Shown: positions 43,775-55,265, numbered from the stretch's first letter. The stretch is DNA of 64,000 nucleotides from Massilia sp. IC2-278 (GCF_020708045.1 NZ_JAJFES010000003.1:372001-436000); one strand, 5' to 3'. The notes: a model not told the origin generated them from the letters alone. A program made the numbers and translations.

Positions 43775-44863
43775 TCAGTCGTTCCGCACCACGATGCTCG
43801 GGAACTTGCTGCTCATGTCCTTCGCACGTTCCGCTACCTTCACCGCCACCTTGCGCGCGATTTCTTTATAGACCTTGGCAACCGGACCGTCCGGATCGGC
43901 CACCACGGTCGGGCGGCCGGAATCGGTCTGCTCGCGGATCGACATGGTCAATGGCAGCGCGCCCAGGAAGTCGACGCCGAAGTCCTTGCACATCTTCTCG
44001 CCGCCGCCATGGCCGAAGATCGCTTCGTTGTGGCCGCAGTTCGAGCAGATGTGGGTGCTCATGTTTTCCACGACACCGATGATCGGGATGCCGACCTTCT
44101 CGAACATCTTCAGGCCCTTGCGCGCGTCGAGCAGGGCGATGTCCTGCGGCGTGGTGACGATCACGGCGCCGGTGACCGGCACTTTCTGCGACAGGGTCAG
44201 CTGGATGTCGCCGGTGCCTGGTGGCATGTCGACAATCAGGTAATCGAGTTCGCGCCAGTTGGTCTGCTCCAGCAATTGCTGCAGCGCCTGCGTGACCATC
44301 GGGCCGCGCCAGACCATCGGCTCGTCGGGGTCGATCATGAAGCCGATCGAGGACACCTGCACGCCGTGGTTTTCCAGCGGCTCCATCGACTTGCCGTCCA
44401 GGCTTTCCGGACGGCCGTTGATGCCCAGCATCATGGGCTGCGACGGGCCGTAGATGTCGGCGTCCAGCACGCCGACGCTGGCGCCTTCGGCGGCCAGGGC
44501 CAGGGCCAGGTTGACGGCGGTGGTCGACTTGCCGACGCCGCCCTTGCCCGATGCCACGGCAATGATGTTCTTCACGTTCGGCATGACCTTCAGGCCGCGC
44601 TGCACCGCGTGCGACAGGATCTTGGTCTGCACGCTGACGCTGACGTTGCCGGCGCCCGGGATCGCCTTGACGGCGTTCACCACGGCGGCGCGCAGCGAGG
44701 CAACCTGGCTTTTCGCCGGATAGCCGAGTTCGAGGTCGAAGGCGACATCGGCGCCCTCGACCTGGATATTCTTGACCGATTTCGAGGACACGAAGTCTTT
44801 GCCCGTATTAGGATCGACCAGCTTTGACAAGGCGGTCTTGACGTCGTCTGCAGTGATGCTCAT
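43775..44863 (-). CDS. apbC: Iron-sulfur cluster carrier ApbC/Mrp
   Basis: The 362-residue P-loop ATPase carries and delivers Fe-S clusters. Residues 1-90 are a MIP18/DUF59-like domain. The deviant Walker A ASGKGGVGKSTTA starts at 104, DADIYGPSQPMMLG follows near 134, and the CxxC cluster-binding motif lies in THICSNCGHNEA near 280. The start at 44863 has GGAG 6 nt upstream. The gene diverges from metG with 168 bp between the starts. Confidence 0.94.
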   Translation of the reverse strand: MSITADDVKTALSKLVDPNTGKDFVSSKSVKNIQVEGADVAFDLELGYPAKSQVASLRAAVVNAVKAIPGAGNVSVSVQTKILSHAVQRGLKVMPNVKNIIAVASGKGGVGKSTTAVNLALALAAEGASVGVLDADIYGPSQPMMLGINGRPESLDGKSMEPLENHGVQVSSIGFMIDPDEPMVWRGPMVTQALQQLLEQTNWRELDYLIVDMPPGTGDIQLTLSQKVPVTGAVIVTTPQDIALLDARKGLKMFEKVGIPIIGVVENMSTHICSNCGHNEAIFGHGGGEKMCKDFGVDFLGALPLTMSIREQTDSGRPTVVADPDGPVAKVYKEIARKVAVKVAERAKDMSSKFPSIVVRND

Positions 44864-45031
44864 GTAAATCTCCGGATGTGATGCGCGCAGTGTAGCAAAA
44901 AACGGCCTCGCGCCTCGGGTCCCACCCGCAAATCCCGCCAAAACCGGGCAACACCCCGGAATACCCCCTGAGCGTTTGGGGCCATCCGCTGGTAAAATGC
45001 TCCCTTTCATCCATTCCTTAGCGTTTCGACC

Positions 45032-47173
45032 ATGACCCGCAAGCTGTTCGTCACTACTGCCCTGCCCTACGCCAACGCCGCCTTCCATATTGGCCACATG
45101 ATGGAATACATCCAGGCCGACATCTGGGTCCGTTACCAGCGAATGCAGCGCGATGGCGGCCAGCCGCGCCAGGTGCACTTCGTCTGCGCCGACGATACCC
45201 ACGGCACCCCGATCATGATCGCCGCCGAAAAGGAAGGCATCACCCCGCAGGAATTCGTGGCGAAGATCGCCGCCGGCCGCCCGCAATACCTGGACGGCTT
45301 CCATATCGCCTTCGATAACTGGTATTCCACCGATTCGCCGGAAAACGTCGAACTGTCCCAGGGCATCTACCGCAAGCTGCGCGACGCCGGCCTGATCGTC
45401 ACGAAAACCGTCGACCGTTTCTACGATCCGGTGAAGGGCATGTTCCTGGCCGACCGCAACATCAAAGGCGAATGCCCGACCTGCCACGCCAAGGACCAAT
45501 ATGGCGACAACTGCGAAGTCTGCGGCGCCGCTTACCAGCCGACCGAGCTGATCAACCCGTTCTCGGTGTTCACCGGCTCGACCCCGATCCTGAAGCCGTC
45601 GGAACAGTATTTCTTCAAGCTGTCCGACCCGCGCTGCTTCACCTTCCTGAAGGAATGGCTGAACACCCCGGGCCGCCTGCAACCGGAAATGGTGAACAAG
45701 GTCTCGGAATGGCTGGGCGAAGCCGGCGAGAAGCTGGCCGATTGGGATATTTCGCGTGACGCGCCCTATTTCGGCATCCCGATTCCCGATGCGCCGGGCA
45801 AGTTCTTTTACGTATGGCTGGACGCGCCGGTCGGTTACCTGGCCTCGCTGAAGAATTACTTCGCTCAGCGCGGCCTCGATTTCGACGCCTTCCTGAACGA
45901 CCCGAATGCCGAGCAGGTTCACTTCATCGGCAAGGACATCGTCTCCTTCCACCTGCTGTTCTGGCCGGCGATGCTGAATTTCTCGGGCCACCCGATCATC
46001 GACAAGCTGAAGGTCGCCGTGCACGGCCACCTGACTGTGAACAACGAAAAGATGTCGAAGTCGCGCGGCACCGGCATTTCGCCGCTGCGCTACCTGGAAT
46101 TGGGCATGAACCCGGAATGGCTGCGCTATTACCTGGCCTTCAAGTTGAATGCCAAGGTCGAAGACCTGGACTTCAACGGCGACGACTTCGTGGCCCGCGT
46201 GAACAGCGATTTGATCGGCAAGTACGTGAATATCGCCAGCCGCTGCGCCGGCTTCATCGCCAAGAAGTTCGACGGCAAGCTGGCAAGCGAACTGTCGGAT
46301 AACGCCAAGGCCTGGATTGCGAAAGCGCTGACCGTGGACGGCGCCGAGCGCCAGGTATCGATCGCCGCTGCCTTCGAAGCACGCGAATACGGCCGCGCCC
46401 TGCGCGAGATCATGGAAATCGCCGACGTCACGAACCAGTTCGTCGACGAGAACAAGCCATGGCTGCTGGCCAAGGACGAGACCAAGGTCGCGGAACTCCA
46501 CGACGTCTGCACCACGGCCCTGATCCTGTTCCGCCAGCTGACCATCATGCTGTCGCCAGTGCTGCCGCAGGTGGCCGCGCGCGTTGCCGAGTTCCTGGGC
46601 GACGCCGGCTATACCTGGGCTGACACCGAAGGCGACGCCGTCTACAGCAGCATGCTGGGCCGCAGCATCGGCGCCTACAACCACCTGATGCAGCGCGTCG
46701 ACGCCAAGATGATCGAGAACCTGTTCGACCGTCCAGCGCCGAACCCGGCATCGGATGCGACGCCGGAACCGGCGGCTGCTGCCGCCGTTGTCGAGGCAGC
46801 CCCGGCAGGCAACGATATCGAGGAACTGGCGCCGGAAATCAGCATCGACGATTTCCTGAAGATCGACCTGCGCGTGGCAAAAATCGTCAACTGCGAACAC
46901 GTGGAAGGCGCCGGCAAGCTGCTGCGCCTGACCCTGGACGTGGGCGAAGGCCGTCACCGCAACGTGTTCTCGGGCATCAAGTCGGCGTATAAGCCGGAAG
47001 ACCTGATCGGCAAGCTGACCGTGATGGTGGCGAACCTGGCGCCGCGCAAGATGAAGTTCGGCGTCTCGGAAGGCATGGTGCTGTGCGCCTCCGCCGCCGA
47101 TGAAAAGGCGAACCCGGGCCTGTACCTGCTCGACCCGATGCCGGGCGCGACCCCGGGCATGCGTATTCGCTAA
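45032..47173 (+). CDS. metG: Methionyl-tRNA synthetase
   Basis: The 713-residue class I synthetase has the HIGH motif [14 protein letters not shown] at 10-23, a zinc knuckle [18 protein letters not shown] near 149-166, and the KMSKS loop [12 protein letters not shown] near 339. A linker rich in Ala/Pro/Glu leads to the C-terminal EMAP/Trbp111-like tRNA-binding domain ([20 protein letters not shown] near 607), which dimerises the enzyme. A TAAAAT at 44993-44998 could be the -10 box; no good -35 was identified. Confidence 0.97.
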   Translation: MTRKLFVTTALPYANAAFHIGHMMEYIQADIWVRYQRMQRDGGQPRQVHFVCADDTHGTPIMIAAEKEGITPQEFVAKIAAGRPQYLDGFHIAFDNWYSTDSPENVELSQGIYRKLRDAGLIVTKTVDRFYDPVKGMFLADRNIKGECPTCHAKDQYGDNCEVCGAAYQPTELINPFSVFTGSTPILKPSEQYFFKLSDPRCFTFLKEWLNTPGRLQPEMVNKVSEWLGEAGEKLADWDISRDAPYFGIPIPDAPGKFFYVWLDAPVGYLASLKNYFAQRGLDFDAFLNDPNAEQVHFIGKDIVSFHLLFWPAMLNFSGHPIIDKLKVAVHGHLTVNNEKMSKSRGTGISPLRYLELGMNPEWLRYYLAFKLNAKVEDLDFNGDDFVARVNSDLIGKYVNIASRCAGFIAKKFDGKLASELSDNAKAWIAKALTVDGAERQVSIAAAFEAREYGRALREIMEIADVTNQFVDENKPWLLAKDETKVAELHDVCTTALILFRQLTIMLSPVLPQVAARVAEFLGDAGYTWADTEGDAVYSSMLGRSIGAYNHLMQRVDAKMIENLFDRPAPNPASDATPEPAAAAAVVEAAPAGNDIEELAPEISIDDFLKIDLRVAKIVNCEHVEGAGKLLRLTLDVGEGRHRNVFSGIKSAYKPEDLIGKLTVMVANLAPRKMKFGVSEGMVLCASAADEKANPGLYLLDPMPGATPGMRIR

Positions 47174-47190
47174 TATCCGACAACAAGAGA

Positions 47191-47263
47191 CGGCCCGATC
47201 CAAGCTATAACAGGGCCGCTTAGCTACTCCTCGGCCCCTGGAAATCCGCATTCCACGGGCCGA
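47191..47263. other. Two adjacent inverted repeats sharing CGGCCC/GGGCCG
   Basis: Arm pairs are 47191-47196 with 47213-47218, and TCGGCCC 47231-47237 with GGGCCGA 47257-47263. The second stem extends inward through TGGAA/TTCCA. Because all arms share the core, alternative pairings are possible. They lie between metG and the next gene, upstream of a TATAAT box. No T-run follows either stem. Confidence 0.5.
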
Positions 47264-47271
47264 GGCGGCGT

Positions 47272-47277
47272 TATAAT
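47272..47277 (+). promoter_or_regulatory. Candidate -10 box (TATAAT)
   Basis: A perfect TATAAT lies 71 nt before the next start codon, but no good -35 hexamer stands at 16-18 nt spacing. TTCCAC at 47251-47256 would give a 15-nt spacer. It may depend on an activator. Confidence 0.4.
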
Positions 47278-47348
47278 GCCGTGTTTTTATTCAGAAACTT
47301 CGCGCCTGAGACGCCCCCTACAAACTCTTTTGATAGGCAGATAATAAA

Positions 47349-48665
47349 ATGACCGAATTGAATCCCCTCCGCCATATCCCCGAAGCCAACGTGTTCCGCA
47401 AGGGCGACGTCTTCGTCCTGTTCGGCGAACTGTTCGGCCGCGGCTATGTGAACGGCCTGATCGATGAGGCGCGCGCGGCCGGCATGACCATCGTCGGCAT
47501 CACCGTCGGCCGCCGCGACGACAGCGGCGCCCTGCGCGCCCTCACCACGGAAGAACACGCCGAAGCCGAAGAAAAGCTGGGCGGGCGCATCATCAACGTG
47601 CCGCTGATGGCCGGCTTCGACATGGATGCCCCGGCCGGCGAGCAGAACCCAACCGAAATGCTGTCGGGTATCACGCTGAAGAGCTGGCAGGAAGACAAGC
47701 TGGACTGGGAAAAGATCGAGCGCTGCCGCGAAGCCGGCGTGCGCCGCTTCACCGAGTCGGCCGCCGAAGTCATGGCCCAGATCGACAAGCTGGTGCCGGA
47801 AGGCGCGAACGTCTTCTTCGCCCACACCATGGCCGGCGGCATTCCACGCATCAAGGCCTTCCTGGCCATTGCCAACCGCATCTACAAAGGCCGCGGCGAG
47901 CGCTTCATGTCCTCGCGCGCCCTGCTCGACAGCGACCTGGGCAAGCTGATCCTGATGAACTTCGACGAAGTCAGCGCCAACACCCTGAAGTACCTGATTG
48001 ATGCCTCGGCCCCGATCCGCGAACGCGTGACGAAAGCCGGCGGCGAAGTGCGCTACACCGCCTACGGCTACCACGGCACCGAGATCCTGATCGGCGGCGA
48101 ATACCAGTGGCAGACCTACACCAACTACACCCAGGGCTACGCCAAGATGCGCTTGGAGAGCATCGCCGAGGCTGCCTGGAAGTCGGGCGTGACGGCCACC
48201 GTGTTCAATTGCCCGGAAATCCGCACCAACTCGTCGGACATCTTCGTTGGCGTGGAACTCTCGCTGTTCCCGCTGCTCACCGCGCTGAAGAAAGAAGGCG
48301 GCGGAGCATGGGCCGAGCAGCAATGGGCAATCTGCCAGGACCTGCTGGGCGAAGGCACCTCGCTGCAGTCGCTGCTCGACACCATCGAGCAATACAACCA
48401 GGACGCCACCAGCGCCCAGTTCCGTAACTTCGAAGCCTGGCCGATGGACAACACCCCGGCCCTGGCCGAGGTCATGATCGGTACGTCGGAAGCCATCACC
48501 AACCTGCACAAGGACAAGAAGGCCCTGATCACCGATCACCTGTCCAGCCTGGTGCTGGAAGGCGCCGGCCCGCTGATGTTCCATGGCGCGTCGGAAAAGA
48601 TTGCACCGGTGCTGTGGCTGAACCACGACATCATCGCCCGCCAGCTCAACGCGCTGCATCCATAA
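47349..48665 (+). CDS. Conserved cytosolic protein, possibly FabMG-like enoyl-ACP reductase
   Basis: The 438-residue soluble protein has a glycine-rich beta-alpha start resembling a Rossmann fold (VFVLFGELFGRGYVNGLIDE near 22) and a second segment, GMTIVGITVGRRDD. It is strongly acidic and well ordered throughout, with codon use like highly expressed genes. I associate this pattern loosely with proteins named FabMG family, but no catalytic motif settles this. It has its own -10 box and a strong terminator, so it is probably a single-gene transcript. Confidence 0.55.
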   Translation: MTELNPLRHIPEANVFRKGDVFVLFGELFGRGYVNGLIDEARAAGMTIVGITVGRRDDSGALRALTTEEHAEAEEKLGGRIINVPLMAGFDMDAPAGEQNPTEMLSGITLKSWQEDKLDWEKIERCREAGVRRFTESAAEVMAQIDKLVPEGANVFFAHTMAGGIPRIKAFLAIANRIYKGRGERFMSSRALLDSDLGKLILMNFDEVSANTLKYLIDASAPIRERVTKAGGEVRYTAYGYHGTEILIGGEYQWQTYTNYTQGYAKMRLESIAEAAWKSGVTATVFNCPEIRTNSSDIFVGVELSLFPLLTALKKEGGGAWAEQQWAICQDLLGEGTSLQSLLDTIEQYNQDATSAQFRNFEAWPMDNTPALAEVMIGTSEAITNLHKDKKALITDHLSSLVLEGAGPLMFHGASEKIAPVLWLNHDIIARQLNALHP

Positions 48666-48673
48666 ACCTTGAC

Positions 48674-48725
48674 GCCGGGACCGCTGGGCAGAACAATCTG
48701 CCTCGCCGTCCCGGCTTTCTTTTTA
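48674..48725 (+). terminator. Intrinsic terminator with nested hairpin
   Basis: GCCGGGAC (48674-48681) pairs with GTCCCGGC (48708-48715). A smaller stem, GGCAG/CTGCC, lies inside, and TTTCTTTTTA follows. Confidence 0.85.
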
Positions 48726-48737
48726 TAGAGCAAGACA

Positions 48738-48938
48738 ATGCCTAAATTCACCGGTTACGTTTCCGATCACACCAAGTTCATCGACGAACTGAAATCCAAG
48801 ACCCCTGGCATGGAGCAGCGCCAGCAAGAAGGCCGCAACCTGCTGTGGGACAAGCTGCCGATCTCGCTGGACGAACAGGCGCGCACCGAAGAATCGCGCC
48901 TGCGCCAGCAAGCCTACCCGTACCAGACCAAGTTCTAA
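48738..48938 (+). CDS. DUF3460 family small protein
   Basis: The 66-residue protein MPKFTGYVSDHTKFIDELK... matches the DUF3460 family, confined to Burkholderiales as far as I know: short, charged and ending in an aromatic/basic tail (YPYQTKF). The function is unknown. It starts 13 bp after a strong terminator and is 19 bp before scpA, so it is probably transcribed with scpA from a promoter close to or within the terminator region. Confidence 0.85.
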   Translation: MPKFTGYVSDHTKFIDELKSKTPGMEQRQQEGRNLLWDKLPISLDEQARTEESRLRQQAYPYQTKF

Positions 48939-48957
48939 GGCCGAAGGTCCAGGGGAC

Positions 48958-50725
<1,768 letters not shown>

Positions 50726-50755
50726 GCGGTACCCGCTTGACCGCGCCCTTGCTGA

Positions 50756-50815
50756 CCAGACAGGTATTTGCCAGACAGGTATTTGCCAGATAAGTATTTG
50801 CCATATAGGCATTTA
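50756..50815. repeat. Four 15-bp tandem repeats
   Basis: The unit CCAGACAGGTATTTG occurs at 50756-50770 and exactly again at 50771-50785. It then drifts to CCAGATAAGTATTTG (50786-50800) and CCATATAGGCATTTA (50801-50815). It is AT-rich for this genome and lies 81 bp before the PilZ gene start, where a promoter or operator would be. Confidence 0.9.
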
Positions 50816-50896
50816 TTATCTGCAACAGTAAGCGGCGCGGTGTATGCTGATGGCGATCCGCCATCCCGGCCGGACACCGACGCAAGGATTGCCAAC

Positions 50897-51592
50897 GTGA
50901 CCGACTCCTTCCCTGCCGCGCTGGAGCGCATTGAACGCAAGAGCGCGCACGAAATGTGCGACGCTTTCGATATCGGCGAAGCGCTGGCGGCGCTGGCCGC
51001 GGCCGGCGCCACGCTCACCGTCTACCCGCCCGGCGCAGCTGCCTCGACGGCGCAGCTACCGGCGCGCATCGTCGCTGTCGATGCAGCGGCGCCACGCTTC
51101 ACGCTCGAACTGCCGGGCGCACCCCTCATTGCCGCCGGACGGGCCACCTTTGTCGCCCTGCTGGCCGAGGACGTACCCCTGCAATTCGACCTCGACAGCG
51201 ACTGGCGCGTTTCCTCCGCCGAGCCGTACCGGATCAGCCTGCCATTCCCGGAAACCTGCCTGGTGCTGGACCGGCGCGCCACGCCGCGCGCCGACACCGC
51301 GCTCGTCGATTATTTCGCCGCCACCGTCACCCTGCCCGACCGGCAGATCGAATTGCCGCTGTGCGACTTCGCCACCGGCGGCATCGGCATGCACGCCCCG
51401 CCGGATGCGGCGCGCCGGCTGCATGTGGGACAGAAACTGAAGAACGTGCGCCTGCAGCTGGGGCCGGCACTGGCGATCGTGGCCGACCTCGAGGTGCGCA
51501 TGCTGCGGCCCTTCCGCAGCTATTTGCTGGGCGAACAGGTGCAGGTGGGATGCCGTTACGACCGGATCGGGATGGAGATGCGGCGCGGTTGA
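50897..51592 (+). CDS. PilZ-domain protein, YcgR-like flagellar brake candidate
   Basis: The 231-residue protein starts with GTG at 50897, with AAGGA upstream. An N-terminal YcgR-like beta domain (about 25-115) is followed by a PilZ domain with the c-di-GMP-binding RxxxR (R127 to R131 in DRRATPR) and the D-x-A-x-x-G motif at 157-162 (DFATGG). YcgR proteins bind c-di-GMP and slow the flagellar motor. The location close to mot/che and EAL genes supports a motility role. The domain is clear; flagellar braking is inferred. Confidence 0.82.
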   Translation: MTDSFPAALERIERKSAHEMCDAFDIGEALAALAAAGATLTVYPPGAAASTAQLPARIVAVDAAAPRFTLELPGAPLIAAGRATFVALLAEDVPLQFDLDSDWRVSSAEPYRISLPFPETCLVLDRRATPRADTALVDYFAATVTLPDRQIELPLCDFATGGIGMHAPPDAARRLHVGQKLKNVRLQLGPALAIVADLEVRMLRPFRSYLLGEQVQVGCRYDRIGMEMRRG

Positions 51593-51596
51593 TGTT

Positions 51597-51733
51597 GTAG
51601 GGTGGACACCTGTGTCCACGCGGTCTCACCGGTTGCGTATATGCGGCTGACGCAAGGAATCGTGCACTTCGACTCGCGGCAATGCAGGCTCAACGCTTCG
51701 GCCGTACCGCGTGGGCTCAAGAGTCCACCCCAC
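51597..51733. repeat. Paired inverted palindromes (REP/MITE-like element)
   Basis: The left arm (51597-51624) and right arm (51706-51733) are imperfect inverted copies of GTAGGGTGGAC...CCACGCGGT. Each arm is itself palindromic: GTGGACAC-ct-GTGTCCAC on the left and GTGGGCTC-aa-GAGTCCAC on the right. There is no coding capacity. It lies between two convergent genes, a usual place for REP elements. Confidence 0.7.
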
Positions 51734-51757
51734 GAAACCCGCACAGCAGGCAATGAA

Positions 51758-52966
51758 TCAGGCAGTAACAGCCTGCGCCCACGCCAGCGCACACAAATGC
51801 GCCTTGTTCACTTCCAGCGGACTCAGGTTCAGCCCGGCCGCCAGCGACCCCACCAGGTTCGAACTCAGCTCGCAGGCCTCGGCCAGCGCCAGGTAAGGCC
51901 CGTACATCCCTTCGCGCGTCAGCAGTGCCTTGACCACTTCCGGCGGCAGCGGAATCGTGTCCAGCACTTCCTTCATCGGCAGCCCCAGCAGCCGGTCCAG
52001 CAGCGAGAACATGCCTGCCACGAACAGATTCTCGCCCTCCGCCTTCGGCAGTGCATGCAGCCCCAGCAGTTCGGTCAGGCGCCCGCGCACCACGGCCGTT
52101 TCCATCAGCACCGGGGAATAGCCGCTGGTGCTGGCGCTGGCCAGCAGCAGGGTCAGCCAGCGGTAGAGCGGCGCATAGCCCATCAGGGCAATCGCCTGGC
52201 GGATCGACTGCACCTCGCGCCCGGCGCCGAAACCGGCCGAGTTGATGTTGCGCAGCAGTTTATAGGTGAGCGCCGGGTCGCGCTTGAGCACGCCTTCGAG
52301 CCTGGGGATGTCCTCGTTGTTCTGCACCATCTGCATCAGCTGCAGGATGATGGTCTGGGTCGGGTTCAGCCCTTTTACCGGGTTGCCCGGACGCGGCGTC
52401 AGGTGCAGCTTGCCGACAAAGGCTTCCAGGCCGAGGGTGGCGCAGGCGTCGTAGTCGATCCAGTTGCTGACCGGGCGCCCGACCATGCGCAGGCTGGCAC
52501 CCTTGGCGGCGGCATAGGTGCGCGCCTGCTCGGCCACGTTGATGCCGGCAAAGCGCATCTCGACGTGCGAGGCGTAGGGCGCGAGCGCCTTGGTGATGTG
52601 GCCGACTTCCAGGCCGCGGATCGAGATGCCGATGCCGCCGGCGCGCACCGCCTGCACGGCGGCGCGGGTGTTCGGGTCCATCAGGGTGCGCGCCTGCAGG
52701 CTCAGCACCGTGCGCTCGGGCGGCAGTGCGAACAGCGCGTCGGTCGAGAGCATGGCCGGTACGGCGTCGAGGAAGAGGAGCTTGTCGCGCAGCAGCCAGC
52801 CGTGTTCTTCGTGCTGGACGTGCTCGGCGACGAAGCCGACCAGTTGTTCGAGGTCGGCGTCGAGGACGGGCTGGCCGCCCTTTTGCTGCCAGAGCAGCTC
52901 GTAGCCGATCACCCGCTGGGTGGCATCGAGCAGCGGTTCGCGAACAATGTAGTTTTTGTGGTGCAT
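51758..52966 (-). CDS. EAL-HDOD signalling protein
   Basis: The 402-residue protein has an N-terminal EAL-derived domain (about 1-195) starting YIVREPLLDATQRVIGYELL; the E-A-L triplet reads YEL and most catalytic residues are missing, so it should not hydrolyse c-di-GMP. The C-terminal HDOD domain (about 200-390) is marked by RLEGVLKRDPALTYKLLRNI near 224. This YuxH/CdgJ-like architecture regulates motility in several bacteria. It is the last gene on the minus strand after cheZ, 60 bp away. Confidence 0.85.
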   Translation of the reverse strand: MHHKNYIVREPLLDATQRVIGYELLWQQKGGQPVLDADLEQLVGFVAEHVQHEEHGWLLRDKLLFLDAVPAMLSTDALFALPPERTVLSLQARTLMDPNTRAAVQAVRAGGIGISIRGLEVGHITKALAPYASHVEMRFAGINVAEQARTYAAAKGASLRMVGRPVSNWIDYDACATLGLEAFVGKLHLTPRPGNPVKGLNPTQTIILQLMQMVQNNEDIPRLEGVLKRDPALTYKLLRNINSAGFGAGREVQSIRQAIALMGYAPLYRWLTLLLASASTSGYSPVLMETAVVRGRLTELLGLHALPKAEGENLFVAGMFSLLDRLLGLPMKEVLDTIPLPPEVVKALLTREGMYGPYLALAEACELSSNLVGSLAAGLNLSPLEVNKAHLCALAWAQAVTA

Positions 52967-53026
52967 GGAATCGGTCGCGAATGATTCAGGTAATACACGT
53001 CTCGGGCGCCCGGCTCGCGCCCCGGA

Positions 53027-53665
53027 TCAGAACCCCAGGCTGTCGAGCAGGTCGTCCACCTGTCCCTGGTTGGCCACGATCTCCGTGTTGCCTTCGGGCT
53101 TGATCTGCGGACCGTTCAGCAGGCCGGTGTCGAGCTCGCGCTTGATTTCGCTCGGGGCGAAATCGATCAGCACCTGCACCAGCTGCTTTTCCAAGTCTTG
53201 CGCGATCGAGGTGATCTTGCCGATCACCTGGCCGGTCAGGTCCTGGAAGTCCTGGGCCATCATGATGTCCATCAGCTGGCTGCGGGTGGCAACGGCGGCA
53301 GACTCGGACTCGGCCAGCGCCGCCATCGTGCGTTCGGCCAGGGCGCGCCAGTCGGTGTCGCCGGCGCCGTCCTTGTCCAACAGGGTTTGCCATTCGCCGC
53401 GCAGCGCGCTGCTGCGGTTTTCGATGCCGTCCTGCAAAGGACCAGCTGCATCGGTGGCGTCGAGCACACGCTTGGCGGATTGCTCCGAGAGGCGCGCAAC
53501 GTAATCGAGGCGGTCGCGCGCATCCGGGATGTCGCTGGCGGCCTTTTCGATCAGTTTATCCAGGCCCAGGCCGCGCAGGCTGTCGTGCAGCGCGCGCGTC
53601 ATGTGGCCGATGCGGCTCAGGACCTCTTCGTTCGAAGCGGCCGCGTCCAGCGGGTGCTCTGCCAT
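53027..53665 (-). CDS. cheZ: CheY-P phosphatase CheZ
   Basis: The 212-residue, all-helical protein dephosphorylates CheY. The catalytic pair is Asp142 and Gln146 in AQDFQDLTGQVIGKI, equivalent to E. coli D143/Q147. The C terminus DDLLDSLGF is the CheY-binding peptide after a flexible linker. It starts 1 nt after the cheY stop, the standard cheYZ pair. Confidence 0.95.
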   Translation of the reverse strand: MAEHPLDAAASNEEVLSRIGHMTRALHDSLRGLGLDKLIEKAASDIPDARDRLDYVARLSEQSAKRVLDATDAAGPLQDGIENRSSALRGEWQTLLDKDGAGDTDWRALAERTMAALAESESAAVATRSQLMDIMMAQDFQDLTGQVIGKITSIAQDLEKQLVQVLIDFAPSEIKRELDTGLLNGPQIKPEGNTEIVANQGQVDDLLDSLGF

Positions 53666-53666
53666 G

Positions 53667-54059
53667 TCAGGCCTTTTCCATCTTCTCGAAGATCTTGTTC
53701 AGCTTCTCGTCGAGCGTGGCGGCCGTGAACGGCTTGACCACGTAGCCGCTGGCGCCGGCCTGGGCGGCGGCGATGATGTTTTCCTTCTTCGCTTCCGCGG
53801 TCACCATCAGCACCGGCAGTTTGCTCAGCGCCGGGTCGGCACGGATGTGCTGCAACATGGTCAGCCCGTCCATATTGGGCATGTTCCAGTCCGAGACGAC
53901 GAAGTCGAACTGCTCGCTGCGCAGCTTGGTCAGCGCCATGACGCCATCTTCCGCTTCGTCGACGTTGGCGTACCCCAGTTCTTTCAACAAGTTCCGGACG
54001 ATGCGGCGCATCGTCGAGAAATCGTCAACAACCAGGAAACGCATCTTTGGGTCAGCCAT
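53667..54059 (-). CDS. cheY: Chemotaxis response regulator CheY
   Basis: The 130-residue single receiver domain has an acidic pocket at D12/D13, phosphoacceptor D57 (FVVSDWNMP), T87 (VTAEA) and K109 (VKPFT). It closely follows the E. coli CheY pattern ([11 protein letters not shown]) and is paired with cheZ, so this is the likely motor-binding CheY. GGAG lies upstream of its ATG. A 124-bp gap separates it from cheB and contains a striking palindrome. Confidence 0.95.
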   Translation of the reverse strand: MADPKMRFLVVDDFSTMRRIVRNLLKELGYANVDEAEDGVMALTKLRSEQFDFVVSDWNMPNMDGLTMLQHIRADPALSKLPVLMVTAEAKKENIIAAAQAGASGYVVKPFTAATLDEKLNKIFEKMEKA

Positions 54060-54134
54060 GAATTACTCCGTTGATTCTTTTACTATGGTTAGTGTGGCTT
54101 GAGGCGCTCCAACAAGCAACCTCAAGGATAGCAT

Positions 54135-54158
54135 TTTTGTTGCCGTACGGCGACAAAA
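54135..54158. promoter_or_regulatory. 24-bp palindrome between cheB and cheY
   Basis: TTTTGT-T-GCCG-TA-CGGC-G-ACAAAA is symmetric except for one base pair per arm. With a two-base centre it suits a dimeric DNA-binding protein better than an RNA hairpin. It is 76 bp upstream of the cheY start, so it may control cheYZ separately from the upstream che genes. Confidence 0.55.
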
Positions 54159-54183
54159 CCGGCGGAAAAGCGGAGAAAGCGAA

Positions 54184-55248
54184 TCAAACCCGTAACGCCC
54201 GTCCACCTTGCGCCGCCAACTGCCCGAGTACCAGGCCGGGCAAGGCCTGCAGGGGCGCCACATCGTGTACTGCGCCGATGGCAATCGCTTCGCGCGGCAT
54301 GCCGAACACCACGCAGGAAGCCTCGTCCTGGGCGAAATTGTGCGCGCCTGCGTTTTTCATTTCAAGCATACCAGCAGCGCCGTCTTTTCCCATGCCCGTC
54401 AGGATCACGCCGACCGCATTCTTGCCGGCCGCCACGGCCGCCGAGCGGAACAGCACGTCCACCGAGGGCCGGTGCCGGTTCACCGGGTCGGTCTGCTCGA
54501 TCTTCGTCATGTAGTTGGCGCCCGAGCGCGTGAGCAGCAGGTGCGAGTGGCCCGGCGCGATATACGCGTGGCCCGGCAGGATACGCTCGTTGCCGGCCGC
54601 CTCCGACACGCTGATCTTGCACAAGGAGTCGAGCCGGCGCGCGAACGAGGTCGTGAAGCCTTCCGGCATGTGCTGGGCAATCAGGATGCCCGGGCAGTCC
54701 GACGGCATCTGCATCAGGAATTCGCGGATCGCTTCGGTGCCGCCGGTCGAGGCGCCGATGATGATCAGCTTTTCCGAGGAAATCAAGGGGCTGCGCAGGG
54801 CTTGCAGGGCGGAAGGCATGGCTTGTTGTTGCACGGTACGGGCTTTCACGCGCGCACGTGCGGCGGCGCGGATCTTGTCGGTAATCAGCTCGGTGTACTC
54901 GCGCATACCGGTCTGGATCGAAATCTTGGGCTTGGTGACGAAGTCGACGGCGCCCAGTTCCAGCGCGCGCATCGTGATTTCCGAGCCGCGCTCGGTCAGC
55001 GACGACACCATCAACACCGGCATCGGGCGCAGGCGCATCAGTTTTTCCAGGAAGTCGAGGCCATCCATCTTCGGCATCTCGACGTCCAGGGTCAGCACGT
55101 CGGGGTTGTGTTTCTTGATCAGTTCGCGCGCGACCAGCGGATCGGGCGCGGTGGCCACGACTTCCATGTCGGCTTGCGAATTCACGATCTCGCTCATCAC
55201 GCTGCGGATCAGTGCCGAGTCGTCGACGATCAGTACCTTGATTGTCAT
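54184..55248 (-). CDS. cheB: Chemotaxis methylesterase CheB
   Basis: The 354-residue protein has an N-terminal receiver (D10, phosphoacceptor D55 in [13 protein letters not shown]) and a C-terminal methylesterase with Ser in [10 protein letters not shown] near 167, His in [13 protein letters not shown] near 193 and Asp in [11 protein letters not shown] near 288. It removes methyl groups from chemoreceptors after phosphorylation by CheA, giving adaptation. It lies 17 bp after cheD in the che operon. Confidence 0.96.
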   Translation of the reverse strand: MTIKVLIVDDSALIRSVMSEIVNSQADMEVVATAPDPLVARELIKKHNPDVLTLDVEMPKMDGLDFLEKLMRLRPMPVLMVSSLTERGSEITMRALELGAVDFVTKPKISIQTGMREYTELITDKIRAAARARVKARTVQQQAMPSALQALRSPLISSEKLIIIGASTGGTEAIREFLMQMPSDCPGILIAQHMPEGFTTSFARRLDSLCKISVSEAAGNERILPGHAYIAPGHSHLLLTRSGANYMTKIEQTDPVNRHRPSVDVLFRSAAVAAGKNAVGVILTGMGKDGAAGMLEMKNAGAHNFAQDEASCVVFGMPREAIAIGAVHDVAPLQALPGLVLGQLAAQGGRALRV

Positions 55249-55265
55249 CGTCTTTCCTTTCAGGA

